From Heterocephalus glaber (taxonomy: Eukaryota; Chordata; Mammalia; Rodentia; Bathyergidae), in NCBI RefSeq assembly GCF_000247695.1, contig NW_004624730.1:34725424-34789423 (forward strand): DNA of 64,000 nucleotides. The letters run 5' to 3'. Shown here piece by piece: positions 36,701-46,562 of the stretch (position 1 is the first letter of the stretch; the number at the start of each line of letters is the position of its first letter). The notes beneath the pieces were generated by a model. It did no database searches and was not told the DNA's origin. It saw only the letters and a list, made by a program, of their open reading frames with translations. Made by a program: the position numbers and the translations under genes.

Positions 36701-39700
36701 AAGACGTCTTCACAATTTGACATTAGTTTTTATAAGGAAATGTTAAGAAATGGGGACTTTCAAGTCTATGAAACGTACCATGTTTCTTTGATACATTCTT
36801 GGATCCAACCAACAAAAACTACATTTTTATCAAAACATTGACTATATGGTTAGGGTATGGGTAGAACATTCAAGTATTTTCTCCCATAGTCATTTTTAGC
36901 AAATAGATTTAAGAATTTTTTGCTCTGGGCAGAATACAACTTTTTATAAGATACATAGTCATTCTGAATATTTAACCCAATGTAACACTTGTTCCAGAAA
37001 ATGTAACTTCATATTTTTACAAACAAAAATCTTTTTAAATACATACACTTGACGGTTAAGAAAAATATGACACATTATCCCCTGTGGTGACATAAGGCCA
37101 ACCCCCTCAAAACAAAAACCACCTATCAAGTATTTTCCTCATTTTTCTCACCTAAATTATAGTAAATATAAATGAGTCTTGCTAGTTATTCTACATCTTT
37201 TTCAAATTACATTAAAAGTTCAGGGAGCTAAAAAGATGAAAATTAGCAAGATCAGTTATTACTTAATGCTGAAAAACATCTTTCACTAAATTCAACTGCT
37301 ATTACATCTATAAAAGACATAAGGGCAGCAACTTGGGGAATAGGCTGCTAACATGAAAATAATGAAGCCAGGCCGGGGATTTATTTAGCTCAGTGGTTCT
37401 GCTGCCTGCCTTGGAAGCATAAGGTTCCGAGTTCAATCCCCGGTACCAAAAAATATATAAAAATTAAAATGATGAAGTCATTTTATCAGGACACAGGCTA
37501 CAAACTGCTTTAAAAAAATTAATTCATATGAGAGCATTCAACACACGTGAAAACATGGCCTTAAGGCTTATGATTTTTCAAGTTTTACCATTATCACAAG
37601 AAATATAAAAAAACCCAAAACATCATTTCCACTTCAGACTCTTTGATGACTATTACATAACTGTTACTTATGGTTAAACTGGAACTAAGACCAAAGCTTC
37701 ATTACAGCTGCACAACACTTAACTCCTAACTCCTGCAATCCAGACAGTAAATGACACCTTTAAAATTCCTATATATGGGCTGGGGATTTTGCTCAGTGAT
37801 TCCACCGCCTGCTTTGCAAGCACAAGGTGCCGAGTTCAATCCCCGAATCAAAAAAACCAAACCAAAACAAAACAAAAAACCTTATATAATTTTATGAAAG
37901 TAAAGATCTGTAATATTTTTCTCCATTATGTTGACCAAAATTATTTGTAGTTTTTACTAAGAAATCCTGCTTTACGAATTGCTTTCAAATGGTGATAAAA
38001 TTCATTTGTTCTTGGAATTAGGCTGCTAAACACTCGTTTGGCTTATGGCTACTTATCTGGTCTCAAATCAGACCAACTCATCAATTCTGCTTCTATTATT
38101 TTCCATCTATTTTGCCTTAATTGGTGCTGTAATTTTTGCACGCCAAAATCTCAATGACTTCAAAACACACAGGAAATAAAACCTAGTATGTTACTATTAT
38201 TAAAACTACATGTTCAACTTGTTTAGTCCTGCCATGGCCTAGTTTCAATGTTAACTTTGTGGCTATAAAAAATGATGCCATCTCTTTGTTCAGAATTGCT
38301 TTTACCTCACAAATCAAAGGCTCAAAGAAAAATTTACAAATGCCTTATAGATTACTGTGTACTAAAGATAGAATACATAAATCTGCACAATGTTAACTTA
38401 GGAAAAACATTTAGTAAGTTTTACTTATGTAACAAAGTATCCAGTAGTACTTTTTATAGCAACACATATTCAGTTAAAGCTGGGTAAAATAGAATCTTTT
38501 CCCCACTCGGGTAAATGTTGCTTGCCCATACAAGATCTAGAGAGGTGGCAGTTAAAAATCTCTTGTGAGGATTTATTTATTCAGAGAAACTCAATCATGA
38601 CTAATATTCAAACTACCGAATTCCTTCTCCTCTGCTTCAAGTTTCTATTGTCAGACTTTTCTGATTAACTTATATGAGAACAATTTTTAAATCTTAAGAA
38701 ATCTTCGTCTTTGGTCATTAAAAACTTATTTAATAGCTACTTTTCTTTAGCACAACCAATCTGATGGAAATATAACTACAATTTAAAAACTCAAAATTAA
38801 GGTCCAAACACTGTCACTCTCATTCAAATGTTATAGGCTAGACTCTGGTACTAGTTGTTCGAGAGACTGTATTAAAACCAGATGAGCCATATATAAATAG
38901 AATATATAGAAATTTTCAATACCTACTTCAAAGGAAGGAGAAATTCTTTAAGGTGTTTAAACTGAAGGCCATATTTATAGCCACAAAAACAGACTGCAGA
39001 TAGTAAAACTAGATTAAATATCACTTAAGACCTCTCCAACTCCTACGATCGATAGATACACTGAAAATCCCACAATAAGTCACTAATAACAGCAGTTAAG
39101 CCAATCTTTCAGTTTTAAACAAACCTTTAAAGTATAAACCTGGGCTCCTAAAAAACAACAAAAAAATCCTTTACTACTTGGAATACGTTATACAGAAAAA
39201 TGTAAATTATATCTGGAAACCAGTGAAATTTAAAAAAGCAATCTTTCCTTTAAATTCAGCCACTTATTCTGAACTATAAAAAACTAAAGGGGGACAGACC
39301 AACTAACCCAGGTGGAAGCCTAGGCATTGGTACTTTAAAAACGACCCCCTAGTGATTTAAGTATGTAGCCAAGGCTGAAAGACAATGACAAGTTACATAC
39401 CTCACTAGCATTTTCAAGGTCATACAATAAAGTCATGCACAAATTGGGCTAAAACACATTGAGACTAACTGATATGCTTATCTGAAACAAGTTATAATAT
39501 CAATGATACTTTCTAACATTAACCTATGCCCCCCCAAAACAAAAAGAAAAACAAACAAAAAAACCCCAAACAAAACTATAGTTCTAATAACTTGGACAGC
39601 AAAGACAAAAGCTTATAACAAGAAACAGGAGTTTTTCTAAATGGTTCACCAGTGGCCAACCTGTTAGTCCCCGATTCCAGTGACCTATTCTCAGAGCACT

Positions 39701-42700
39701 GGCTTCTCCTTGGGGATTTTCGATACTTCACTCACTGTTGCCATGACGACAGCTTCATCTCTATGTACCACTCCACATCACCCAGGCTTTGGTAAATGTA
39801 GCTGGTCGCTGTATAGTCGGTTGCAAGGGAAAAAAGAGTTGAAGTTAATAACATATACAAGTTACATGTCTGAGTAAACTTGTAATACGCATAGAAACTT
39901 TTACATCCTGCTTTTTTAAAAAAAGAAGGGGCTTCCATGCAATTAAAAAGTCCTTTTAAATTTCATGCTATAATCAGACTTCACAAAATCAATTTCTGTA
40001 ATGACCAAAAAAAATGCAGTTACATCAGACACAACAGTTAGATAGGGTTATTTTAAATTAGTTCAGAAGACCTTATTCTGACTTGAAGAAAGAAAATTTA
40101 GGTCTAGCAGGAAAAGGAAATTTTTTAAAACCACGTGATATTAACAGCTAGCTCAAAAGATTCAAACACTACCAGAAACGTACAGCACTTCCTTTATGCA
40201 AACAGAATCTGCTGACTTAAGAGCCCTGTATTAAGTGTCCTTTTGTTTTAAAACACCTTGAAGAACATCAGCCACATATTTAAATAAAACTTAAGCTCAA
40301 ACCTTGCCGAATACCAAACTGAAATCTTCCCATTTCTCAATGATTCCTCACCAAGACACTAAAGATTATTTTGAAATTAAGTAAAAGATTGTTCCTAACA
40401 GAATGCAAAAAGATGGGCAAGAAAAAGGTAAGAAAACTAGAAAATGCTATGAAACAGCATTTAGATAGCAATGTTTCAGACTTTCTGAAGAGGCTAATCA
40501 TTTTAAAGTTATTTCACTATTTGCTTCTCTTGGTAGTTCCACACGACTGCCAACTTTCAGATACTGCTAAAAGATTACTTAGATAGAATACTAATTCGGC
40601 ACTAAATACTCAATCCCCAAAGAAGACTTACAATCCTTTTCTAACTCCCTTTCACACTCAGTACAAGTTTGTATACCACCGTCACAGTTCCTTAAAAAGA
40701 ACACAGAAGCTCATCTACACCATAGATATCCTTCTGCAGCATGTACTAAAAATCACCCACAGACACAGGAAGTCCTGCAACAAACTTTTTGGTACTGCCT
40801 CAGATGAACACTTAGATCCACATAAAGTTATCAGGTTATCACAACACCTAAAAAAAAAAAAAACTATTTCTGTTCTTTTTTTTACAAGTTCAAATACACA
40901 GGCTAACTCTAAAAACGACTCAATCAATAAACCAATACTATGAGTTATTTTTCTTACTCAGTCACTGACTACATCTGACCAAAACAAAATACCTGTTCAA
41001 TCCCTCTGACTTCAAACTTTTATCATCCTGCTGTCCTTTCAGATCCAGTATTATGCAATATATTGTACTTCAATGTTGTGAAGTACTCTTAACATAAGCC
41101 AACCTCAATTCACAGGATTTAACTGCGACTTCAAGTAGAAAAACAATCTACACAGAACTTTGCCACAATATTAACTTGAACTACAAGTGTTTAAAACATC
41201 TAGCCTTCAGTCTTCTAGAGAAGGAAGGGGGATGTAACTTACAGAATACACTCACACTTGAGTCAAATTCCCTTTCTTGTTTAATCTTAAGTCAATGGAC
41301 TGGCTTCAGAGAACTGTTAAGACTGTCCATAATTGCAACTGCCTCTATAAACTGGATAGATGGTTAATTGGGGTTTTTTCCAAATTAATTTCAGCATCAG
41401 CTTTCCCTATATGAATTTTAATGCTTTATTTAAAATGCTTTCTTTTGCATCCACGGTAATTGGAGAGGAAAGATGTTTTGATGACTGGTGTGCAGTACAG
41501 CAGTAGTAAAGAGTGTTATGTTTAATAATGCCAATCTTACCTTTTTCCTCTCAACTGGCGGAGGTGGTGAAATACATTAATCACATCTCTTATTCTTCTA
41601 GGTGCTTCTTCAATTTTTGATGCAAGATTAATACAGGCCATGGCAACAATCTGAAAGAACCCATAAGTGGACAAAAATAACTGTTATCTCTCTCCACAGT
41701 CTAACAATTTATTCTTATCCAAGAACTTCAAAACAACTGGGACGACCCTTGGTGAAATATTAAAATTGACATGCCTATTACCCTCTACTGTTTGCCTCTT
41801 AACTCTGGACCCACAATCAACCTAAGCCTCGAGGGAGTTGTACGTTAAGTTGAAAACTAATTCTTTCTAAGAGCTCACGTGGGCTGAGGATCCATTTTCT
41901 AGTTTGTGAAACAATTCTGTGGGGCCCCACTTCCTAGCGAACGAGAAGTAAGTACAAAGGCTTAAACTAACCACTCCCTTTCAGGAAAAGCTGGCTGCCG
42001 ACACTGACCCCCCCCTTCCCATTTCCAGATGAAGAAATCGCATTTCGTCCGCCTCCGCAGTGCTTACCTCGAAACTATGTTTGACGAAAGATTTAGAGTA
42101 GAAAAAACGATGAAACAACACCTGCCCCGTTGCCATCGCCACCTGCAGACAAGAGAGGGGAACGGAAGCGCAGGGGTCAGGCGGGCCCGCACCGGGCGCC
42201 GCCGCCATTTTGTGCCGCCGCTGTCTTCCCTTCCCCCTCCCGCCGCCGCGCTCAGTCCAGGCCGGCCTCCCTCCCCCTCCCCCTCCCCCTTTGTCAGCCC
42301 AATCTCCCGCCAGGGTCCAGCAAGAGCCCGTGGGACTGGGGCACGGGGGTCCTGGATGCCGACGAAGGGCCGCGAGGCAAGGCGGGCCCAGACGACCCGG
42401 AACACTAACCTGCGGTAGCCGGAGGAGGATGCCGGCGGCCTGGATGAGCTCGCAACCCAGGATGCGCAAGTCTGTCTCGCTGGGCAAGTCAAGGCCATCC
42501 TGCATGGACGGGGTGGGCGACAGCCTCTCCTCCGGAATCAGTGAGTGGTCGATGGTTAGAGAAACTTCCGAGTATAGGCGGTCGCCGATGAGGATCCCTC
42601 CGGTTGTAGTCGTCGTGGTGGTCGTCGTACCCGAACTGGAGCCGCCTGCACTCGGAGCGGCCGACGAAGCGGCGGCGGCGGCGGCAGCGGTCGAAGTCGG

Positions 42701-42718
42701 GTGAGGCCCGGACGCCAT
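30446..42718 (-). CDS. CCNL1: Cyclin L1, complete 11-exon gene
   Basis: CCNL1 encodes a nuclear, speckle-associated cyclin that partners CDK11 (and CDK12/13) and acts in pre-mRNA splicing and transcription. Joining 42410-42718, 42068-42142, 41541-41650, 35794-35914, 34359-34423, 32534-32633, 32327-32431, 32093-32234, 31771-31882, 31587-31685 and 30446-30794 on the minus strand gives 1587 nt, 528 residues plus stop, with GT-AG at every intron and phases that fit. The protein reads as an Ala/Ser/Gly/Thr-rich N-terminus (1-41), cyclin box 1 (about 90-192), cyclin box 2 (about 205-289), a charged linker and an Arg/Ser-rich tail (about 381-528) with His-rich stretches. The family was recognised from near-identity to human cyclin L1. 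The ATG at 42718 has A at -3 and G at +4. I see no frameshift or premature stop. Confidence 0.98.
31386..31472 (+). repeat. ID-like SINE in CCNL1 intron 10
   Basis: gggccagggatttagcttag, caagttcaattcccagtacg. The tail is G-rich instead of poly(A). Confidence 0.85.
31587..31685 (-). CDS. CCNL1: CCNL1 exon 10 (residues 380-413, start of RS domain)
   Basis: 99 nt encoding [10 protein letters not shown], then [10 protein letters not shown] and SHTPRR. These are Arg-Ser dipeptides typical of splicing regulators and serve speckle targeting. The acceptor is ttgaag|TGTAAG and the donor GACA|gtaagt. Confidence 0.96.
31771..31882 (-). CDS. CCNL1: CCNL1 exon 9 (residues 343-380)
   Basis: 112 nt encoding [30 protein letters not shown] and SKSPYN, the linker before the RS domain. 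The acceptor is caaaag|CATCAC and the donor ATGG|gtaagt. Differences from the human linker as I recall it are conservative (Thr for Ala, ValCys for IleSer). Confidence 0.96.
32093..32234 (-). CDS. CCNL1: CCNL1 exon 8 (residues 296-343)
   Basis: 142 nt encoding [10 protein letters not shown], a charged Lys/Glu helix ([10 protein letters not shown]) and [17 protein letters not shown]. The acceptor is caacag|CCTAAT and the donor CCAT|gtaaga. Confidence 0.97.
32327..32431 (-). CDS. CCNL1: CCNL1 exon 7 (residues 261-295)
   Basis: 105 nt in phase 0, encoding [20 protein letters not shown] and LRLYTRKK, the end of cyclin box 2. The acceptor is gcttag|ATTCCA and the donor AAG|gtactg. Introns 6 (102 bp) and 7 (92 bp) are both very short. 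Confidence 0.97.
32534..32633 (-). CDS. CCNL1: CCNL1 exon 6 (residues 227-260)
   Basis: 100 nt encoding [20 protein letters not shown] and [10 protein letters not shown] in cyclin box 2. The acceptor is ttttcag|GAATTA and the donor CAG|gtaggt. Confidence 0.97.
34086..34110 (-). CDS. CCNL1: CCNL1 alternative (truncating) exon in intron 5
   Basis: On the minus strand a pyrimidine-rich tract ends in ttaaag at 34111. If exon 5 splices here, the split Trp codon is completed by G and the frame reads V-V-H-D-G-K-S then TAG (34086-34088). That gives a 234-residue protein with cyclin box 1 but only the first part of box 2 and no RS domain. A short cyclin L1 form of 232 residues is known in human, and allowing for the two extra N-terminal residues the lengths agree. 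The 3' end of the exon is not defined. A donor-like GTAAGT lies inside it at 34090-34095, so a 15-nt cassette exon is also possible. Confidence 0.7.
34227..34254. repeat. (AAC)n microsatellite in CCNL1 intron 5
   Basis: Nine consecutive aac units. Confidence 0.95.
34359..34423 (-). CDS. CCNL1: CCNL1 exon 5 (residues 206-227)
   Basis: 65 nt encoding [10 protein letters not shown] and [12 protein letters not shown] at the entry to cyclin box 2. The acceptor is ccttcag|ATCATT and the donor CTG|gtaagt. The Trp codon is split, so both exon 6 and the alternative exon at 34110 can complete it with a G. Confidence 0.97.
34681..34765 (+). repeat. Old ID-like SINE in CCNL1 intron 4
   Basis: ggctgtggatgtagctcaat, ggtagaacacgtgcccagca and gggtttaatccccagtacag. 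This is the older GTAGCTC subtype, distinct from the young TTAGCTC type. Confidence 0.85.
35055..35135 (-). repeat. ID-like SINE with target duplication (CCNL1 intron 4)
   Basis: A G-run replaces part of the tail; then ccaaggattgaactcaggat and cactgagctaaatccccggc. Flanked by aacagaggcaa on both sides. The middle (gcgcctgcct part) is shortened. Confidence 0.87.
35518..35642 (-). repeat. B1-like SINE in CCNL1 intron 4
   Basis: ttttgggacagagtctcact, caagcaggctttgaactcac and gagtgctgggattacaggca. Confidence 0.88.
35673..35710. repeat. (TA)n/(CA)n microsatellite
   Basis: atatatatatat followed by cacacacacacacacacaca. Confidence 0.93.
35794..35914 (-). CDS. CCNL1: CCNL1 exon 4 (residues 165-205)
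   Basis: 121 nt encoding [10 protein letters not shown], the [10 protein letters not shown] helix and HVKHPHK, closing cyclin box 1. The acceptor is aactag|GACTCC and the donor AAG|gtgagt. It follows the 5.6-kb intron 3, the longest in the gene. Confidence 0.97.
36485..36552 (+). repeat. ID-like SINE, 5'-truncated
   Basis: cagcatctgcctcccaagcg through gagttcaatccccggtacca and A-rich tail, in CCNL1 intron 3. Confidence 0.82.
37371..37457 (+). repeat. ID-like SINE with target duplication
   Basis: ggccggggatttatttagct carries a 4-bp internal duplication (ttta) at the A box. Ends cccggtacc plus A-run. Flanked by aaataatgaag and aaaatgatgaag. Confidence 0.88.
37777..37878 (+). repeat. ID-like SINE
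   Basis: gggctggggattttgctcag, gccgagttcaatccccgaat and an A-rich (AACCA/AAACA) tail. Confidence 0.85.
41541..41650 (-). CDS. CCNL1: CCNL1 exon 3 (residues 129-165)
   Basis: 110 nt encoding [20 protein letters not shown] and [10 protein letters not shown] in cyclin box 1. The acceptor is ctttcag|ATTGTT and the donor AAAAAG|gtaaga. The last codon (Arg) is split 2+1 with exon 4. Confidence 0.97.
42068..42142 (-). CDS. CCNL1: CCNL1 exon 2 (residues 104-128)
   Basis: 75 nt, phase 0 at both ends, encoding [10 protein letters not shown] to KHSFE within cyclin box 1. The acceptor is ctgcag|GTGGCG and the donor GAG|gtaagc. Confidence 0.97.
42410..42718 (-). CDS. CCNL1: CCNL1 exon 1 (residues 1-103)
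   Basis: Starts [10 protein letters not shown], runs through an Ala run, a Ser/Gly stretch and nine consecutive Thr, then the conserved [10 protein letters not shown] and [10 protein letters not shown] segments leading into cyclin box 1. It ends LRLPQ at a CAG|GTTAGT donor. The Ala run is slightly longer than I recall for human, which accounts for the two extra residues. Confidence 0.97.
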
Positions 42719-42835
42719 AGTGTCTGCGAGCTGTACGCACACCCAACGCAGCCGGAACCCCGAGAGAGACTAACCAGCGTGCTCGGCGCGACGGATATTC
42801 CCGTGACCGCCGGGTTCTGAGGCCGCTTCGCGCAG
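42719..42835 (-). other. CCNL1: CCNL1 5' UTR (approximate)
   Basis: GC-rich sequence between the ATG and the ETS/CRE promoter sites. It contains a pyrimidine stretch (ttagtctctctcgg on the minus strand) that could sit near the start site. The exact transcription start cannot be read from sequence. Confidence 0.5.
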
Positions 42836-42840
42836 CGTGC

Positions 42841-42858
42841 ACTTCCGCCCTGACGTCA
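42841..42858 (-). promoter_or_regulatory. CCNL1: ETS site and perfect CRE in CCNL1 promoter
   Basis: acttccg (42841-42847; CGGAAGT on the minus strand, an ETS/GABPA core) is followed three bases later by the palindrome tgacgtca (42851-42858), the CREB/ATF consensus. They lie 123-140 bp upstream of the ATG. CCNL1 (Ania-6a) is a reported dopamine- and glutamate-induced early gene in rat striatum, so a CRE here makes functional sense. Confidence 0.75.
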
Positions 42859-43811
42859 CCACGCCGACCGGCGCGCGCCAACTAGTCCCTCCAGACCGCG
42901 CCCCGTCCTGTGGGTCCACACCGGCTCATGTCGGCGCCGGCTGTGTCTGCCCGGGTATCCTGAGGCCTGTGGCTGAAACGAGGCCAGGTCGCCAGACTTG
43001 GAAAATATTTAGTTACAAGAATAAGAGAATTTTACGAAAATACTTTACCCCCAAGATAGAACTGGCAGAATACTACCCCTGCGCGATTTTAGTAATTTGT
43101 CTAAAACCTGCTTCTCTTCGGGTCGTCTGCCTTCCTCTAATAAAAGGTCGCGGTCGCGATTGCGCGGCGCAAAAAGGAGCTCAGGCCCACTTTAGCCCGC
43201 ACTTGTTGACTCTGGTGTGCGAGGACGAACTTGTAATTTAAAGTGGCCAGTGAGCGGTCCTTCAGTGCTGCTCTAGAATGTTGATCGAAAACAGGAACGC
43301 CCGTGTCGTTTCCAGTGAAAAAGTTCGCTCTTGGAGGAAGCCGGGCCTCTCAGTTGCGAAATTCGGACCCTGCCTGTGACAGCGCTATGACTTTCAGTAA
43401 TCTGGAAAATCCCTAGTTCCAAAAATAATCTTAGGGCGAGAACTTTACAGAGGTGACTTGATTATGCCCGAGAGTCTGTGTATTCCCTACGTGGTTGCTG
43501 CAGTTAAGCAGAAAGGGAGAAATCAGCTTCAGGTTTTTTTCTTCTAATAGCAATTCCCAGAATTTTCTCAAATTTGAAATTAAAAATTGTACTGATCCAA
43601 AGTACCGTACTAAAAAATTAGACAATTGGTTTGTTCATCTTTTTATCCCATTGTTGGTCTTTGGAGACCTGTCTAGGGTTTAGAAACGTCTTTGCCTTCT
43701 ATTACATCCTTGAGCGTTATTATTTTAAGGCTAAATGGTTACATTGAGTATCAAAAGTACATAGAAATTTGGATCTATAGAACAAAGGAAATTTGGATGC
43801 ATTTTATTTAT

Positions 43812-43915
43812 TTTCTGGTTTTTGAGACAAGCTCTAACTATTGAATGTAGCCCAGGCTGGCCTCGAACTCATGTGGGATTACAAGTGTGCGCCACCATGC
43901 CCCGCTGGATACGTT
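43812..43915 (-). repeat. B1-like SINE
   Basis: ttttgagacaagctctaact, agcccaggctggcctcgaac and ggattacaagtgtgcgccac. Confidence 0.86.
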
Positions 43916-44024
43916 TTAACATTTGTCGGTGATGTCACTAAAGTATAATTATTTTAAAACTCACTTTTAAAAAAGATATTATTTCCACTTAGTAAAATCT
44001 CTACTCGACCTACCCCCATTCACA

Positions 44025-44200
44025 GCGCTCGTACTGGGGCTCCAGCCCGGGGATTCTGTATCACTGTACAGTGTCCCCAGCCCTTTGTATTTTTTATTTT
44101 GAAACTAGGTCTGTTCAAAGTGGGCTTAAACTTGATCCTTCTGCATTAGCCTCCTAAGTAGCTGGAATTAGAGACATGCACCACCATGCCTGGCAGGGGG
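44025..44200 (-). repeat. Old B1-ID composite SINE
   Basis: tactggggctccagcccggg and ctgtacagtgtccccagccc (degraded ID), then ttttgaaactaggtctgttc and gctggaattagagacatgca (B1). Confidence 0.65.
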
Positions 44201-44709
44201 AGCTTTTAATACATACTGATGTCTGTTACCTGCAGAGATTGATTTAAGGTGGCTATGTCAGTTTTTTAGTTTTACCCATCCTCTAGTTGGAGTGTACCGT
44301 CCAGAGAGTGATCTTCTGGGGCTGGCTAAAGCATTTAACCTCTTTGGATGTCATTTTCTTCTTTCTGACTCAGCTCCTTCCAGGGACTCTTCCCTCCAGT
44401 ATTCAGGAGCCATTTAAAGGGTTTTAACAAACTTTTAAAGTATCTTCAGTTTCTTTAAAAACGAATTGATGGTATGCCCATTTGCTTGTTTTGATAGTTT
44501 GTGTTTATGTGATGTTATCATTGCGGAAAGCTGGGTAAATGGTATATGGGAATGCTGCTACTTTTAAAATATGTCTTGAGTCTTATTTTAAAAATGAAAA
44601 ATAAAACCCAAAAACTGTGATTGATTATATGCACCATTGAAATATCAGACTTCAGTGAATTCACCACCTGCATTTGTAATGACTTTTAATTTAACTTATT
44701 TTAAAGACA

Positions 44710-44826
44710 ATTTTTTTGAGATAGGGTCTCTCTATGTAGCCCAGGCTGGCCTCGAACTCATGGCAATCTTCATGCCTCAACCTCCCAAGTGTTGGGATTG
44801 TAGGCATGTGCCACCACACCTAGCTA
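44710..44826 (-). repeat. B1-like SINE
   Basis: ttttgagatagggtctctct, agcccaggctggcctcgaac and tgttgggattgtaggcatgt. Confidence 0.88.
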
Positions 44827-44837
44827 AAAACAATTTC

Positions 44838-44934
44838 TTTTCTTTTCTTTTTTTTTTTTGGTACCAGGGATCAAAATTGGGACCTTGTGCTTGTGAGGCA
44901 GGCAGCGGAACCAATAAGCTAAATCCCCGGCCCC
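44838..44934 (-). repeat. ID-like SINE with target duplication
   Basis: T-rich tail, ggtaccagggatcaaaattg and aagctaaatccccggcccct. Flanked by ctaaaaacaatttctt on both sides, placing the insertion at the end of the neighbouring B1. Confidence 0.9.
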
Positions 44935-44969
44935 TAAAAACAATTTCTTGATGAAACCATTCTTCATCA

Positions 44970-45135
44970 GGTGGAAGAAAGATAAAAGATCCTGGACCAT
45001 GGGTGCTGCCTCCAGCTTCCAGTCTATGTCATGGGTAAGCTCCTTTCTCTCTTGCTGTTAATGTGATAAATGCTCAGTAAACCAGTGCATTCAGGAAATT
45101 GCTCAACTTGACTCTTGGGATCTTTGTGTGCAGAT
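44970..45135 (+). repeat. Direct repeat in LTR-like sequence, copy 1
   Basis: ggaagaaagataaaagatcc through tgtcatgggtaagctccttt to gatctttgtgtgcagata. It differs from copy 2 at 46171 by roughly eight bases in 167. Confidence 0.85.
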
Positions 45136-45309
45136 AGAGAGTAACCATTCCTTTCCAATAAACTGGCTGTGTTAGATGTTAACATAGTTTGTATTTTTAA
45201 CCTCTAGGTCAGTGACGAATCAAAAAAAGTGTGGCAGGCATAGGAGGGAGGGAAGCCCAAGATGGGGAAGGAGGAAGTATTGCTTGCTCTCCCATAGTAT
45301 ACCTTTCCA

Positions 45310-45510
45310 CTTTAAAAATTTCTTTTGAACTGAGGACCTTGTGCATGCTAAGAAGACTCTACCCCTGAATCATACCCACCTCACCTCCCTTTTGAGACAG
45401 GGTCTCAATAAATTGTTCATGCTGGACTTCAATTTTTGACCTTGTGATCCTCCTGCCTCAGCCTCATGAGTAGCTAGGATTACAGGTATGTGCCATTGCA
45501 CCCAACTCCT
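45310..45510 (-). repeat. B1-ID composite SINE
   Basis: gaactgaggaccttgtgcat (ID), then tttgagacagggtctcaata and gtagctaggattacaggtat (B1). Confidence 0.75.
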
Positions 45511-45719
45511 ACCTCTCCACTTTTGATATGTTACCCTAGTTGACCTCCCATCTTCCTATCTCCTGTATCTGGCAGTCATTTTCAGTAGAGCCGAAGTACC
45601 CAGAACAGTTCTACAACTTTTCCCCACTCCCTTGTAACTGTACCCCTCTGATGTGAGCAGGACAAAAGCCATCCCATGATTCTGTATGGTTTCAGACTTT
45701 GAGTCTAAACTAGCTTGTG

Positions 45720-46400
45720 AGCAGTGTGATAACCATACAACCTGTGTGCCTGTGTGATAACTTGTGAGGGAGCCATATGGTGTGATAACCACATGGTCTA
45801 TGTGCCAAACTTATCTTGTGAACCCCTTTAGAGAAACCTATAAAAAATATGTTTTATGAAAATTTTTTACCATAAAGAAAAACATTGTTTGTACCAAACT
45901 CCCCATAGCATAAAAGACAAAACAGTCTTCTGGTGCAATGCTTGTGGACTTTGCCTTGGGAACTGCTCTTCACAGAGCTGCCACTGGCTTGAGCTCCGCA
46001 ACTGTCTGTGACTGCGTCATTCTGCTTGTCTGAGATGCCCCGTTTGACTCCTGGCCTGTACTAGTCTGTGGATCACTGTGAGTCCCAGTGCTCAATCTCC
46101 AGATCACTGTGCATTCCAGCAATGCCAGTTCCCTCTCTGCATCCTGCCCCATGCTCTTATGGCGTGGCGACCAGGTAGAGGAAAGATGAAAGATCTTGCA
46201 CCGTGGGTGCTGCCTCCAGCTTCCAGTCTATGTCATGGGTAAGCTCCTTTCTCTCTTGCTGTTAATGTGATAAATGCTCAATAAACCAGTGCATTCAGGA
46301 AATTGCTCAACTTGACTCTTGGGATCTTTGTGTGCAGACACAGAGGCTCCCTTTGGCTCCTCTGAGCCCCAAGGTGGCTTAACTTTTTGGCCTGAAAAGT
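45720..46400 (+). mobile_element. ERV LTR-like region
   Basis: The unit gtgtgataac recurs several times at about 45725-45793, followed by TATA-like cctataaaaaat (45838) and gcataaaagaca (45909). The poly(A) signal in gctcaataaacc (46277-46288) lies in copy 2 of the 167-bp repeat. The order U3, TATA, AATAAA is LTR-like, but the borders and family are not determined. Confidence 0.45.
46171..46338 (+). repeat. Direct repeat in LTR-like sequence, copy 2
   Basis: agaggaaagatgaaagatct to gatctttgtgtgcagaca, same orientation as copy 1, about 1.2 kb downstream. It contains an intact AATAAA where copy 1 has agtaaa. Confidence 0.85.
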
Positions 46401-46562
46401 GGCCCGTGTCCACTTGTGACACCTTAGTATATCCAAAAGATGCGACTGTCTTCATTGTCTCTCTAGCTTCAGCAAAGTTCAAAGAGGTAGGTCAAAATTT
46501 TAGTCAGCATTCACTCATCAAGTGGTGGTGTTATTTTAAATTCTAATTTCATTTTTTAATAA

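Larger units (their letters stand above)
35915..41540 (-). other. CCNL1: CCNL1 intron 3, long and AT-rich
   Basis: The intron is 5626 bp, while six of the other nine are under 450 bp. It carries ID SINEs only at 36485, 37371 and 37777. From about 37.9 to 41.5 kb I recognise no SINE, L1 or LTR. No exon-like coding stretch was found in it. Confidence 0.8.
42120..43380. promoter_or_regulatory. CCNL1: CpG island covering CCNL1 promoter, exon 1 and intron 1
   Basis: Dense CpG dinucleotides run from intron 1 through exon 1 and about 650 bp upstream, in sharp contrast with the AT-rich surroundings. I see no TATA box at the expected place, which suits a broad CpG-island promoter. Confidence 0.85.

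Noticed and set aside
42029..42704. Plus-strand frames of 92-164 codons over the CCNL1 first exons
   Set aside because: They are antisense shadows of CCNL1 exons 1-2 and intron 1, kept open by high GC. No domain or independent support.
44637..44951. 104-codon plus-strand frame
   Set aside because: Made of a B1 and an ID SINE read in reverse, a common source of false frames here.
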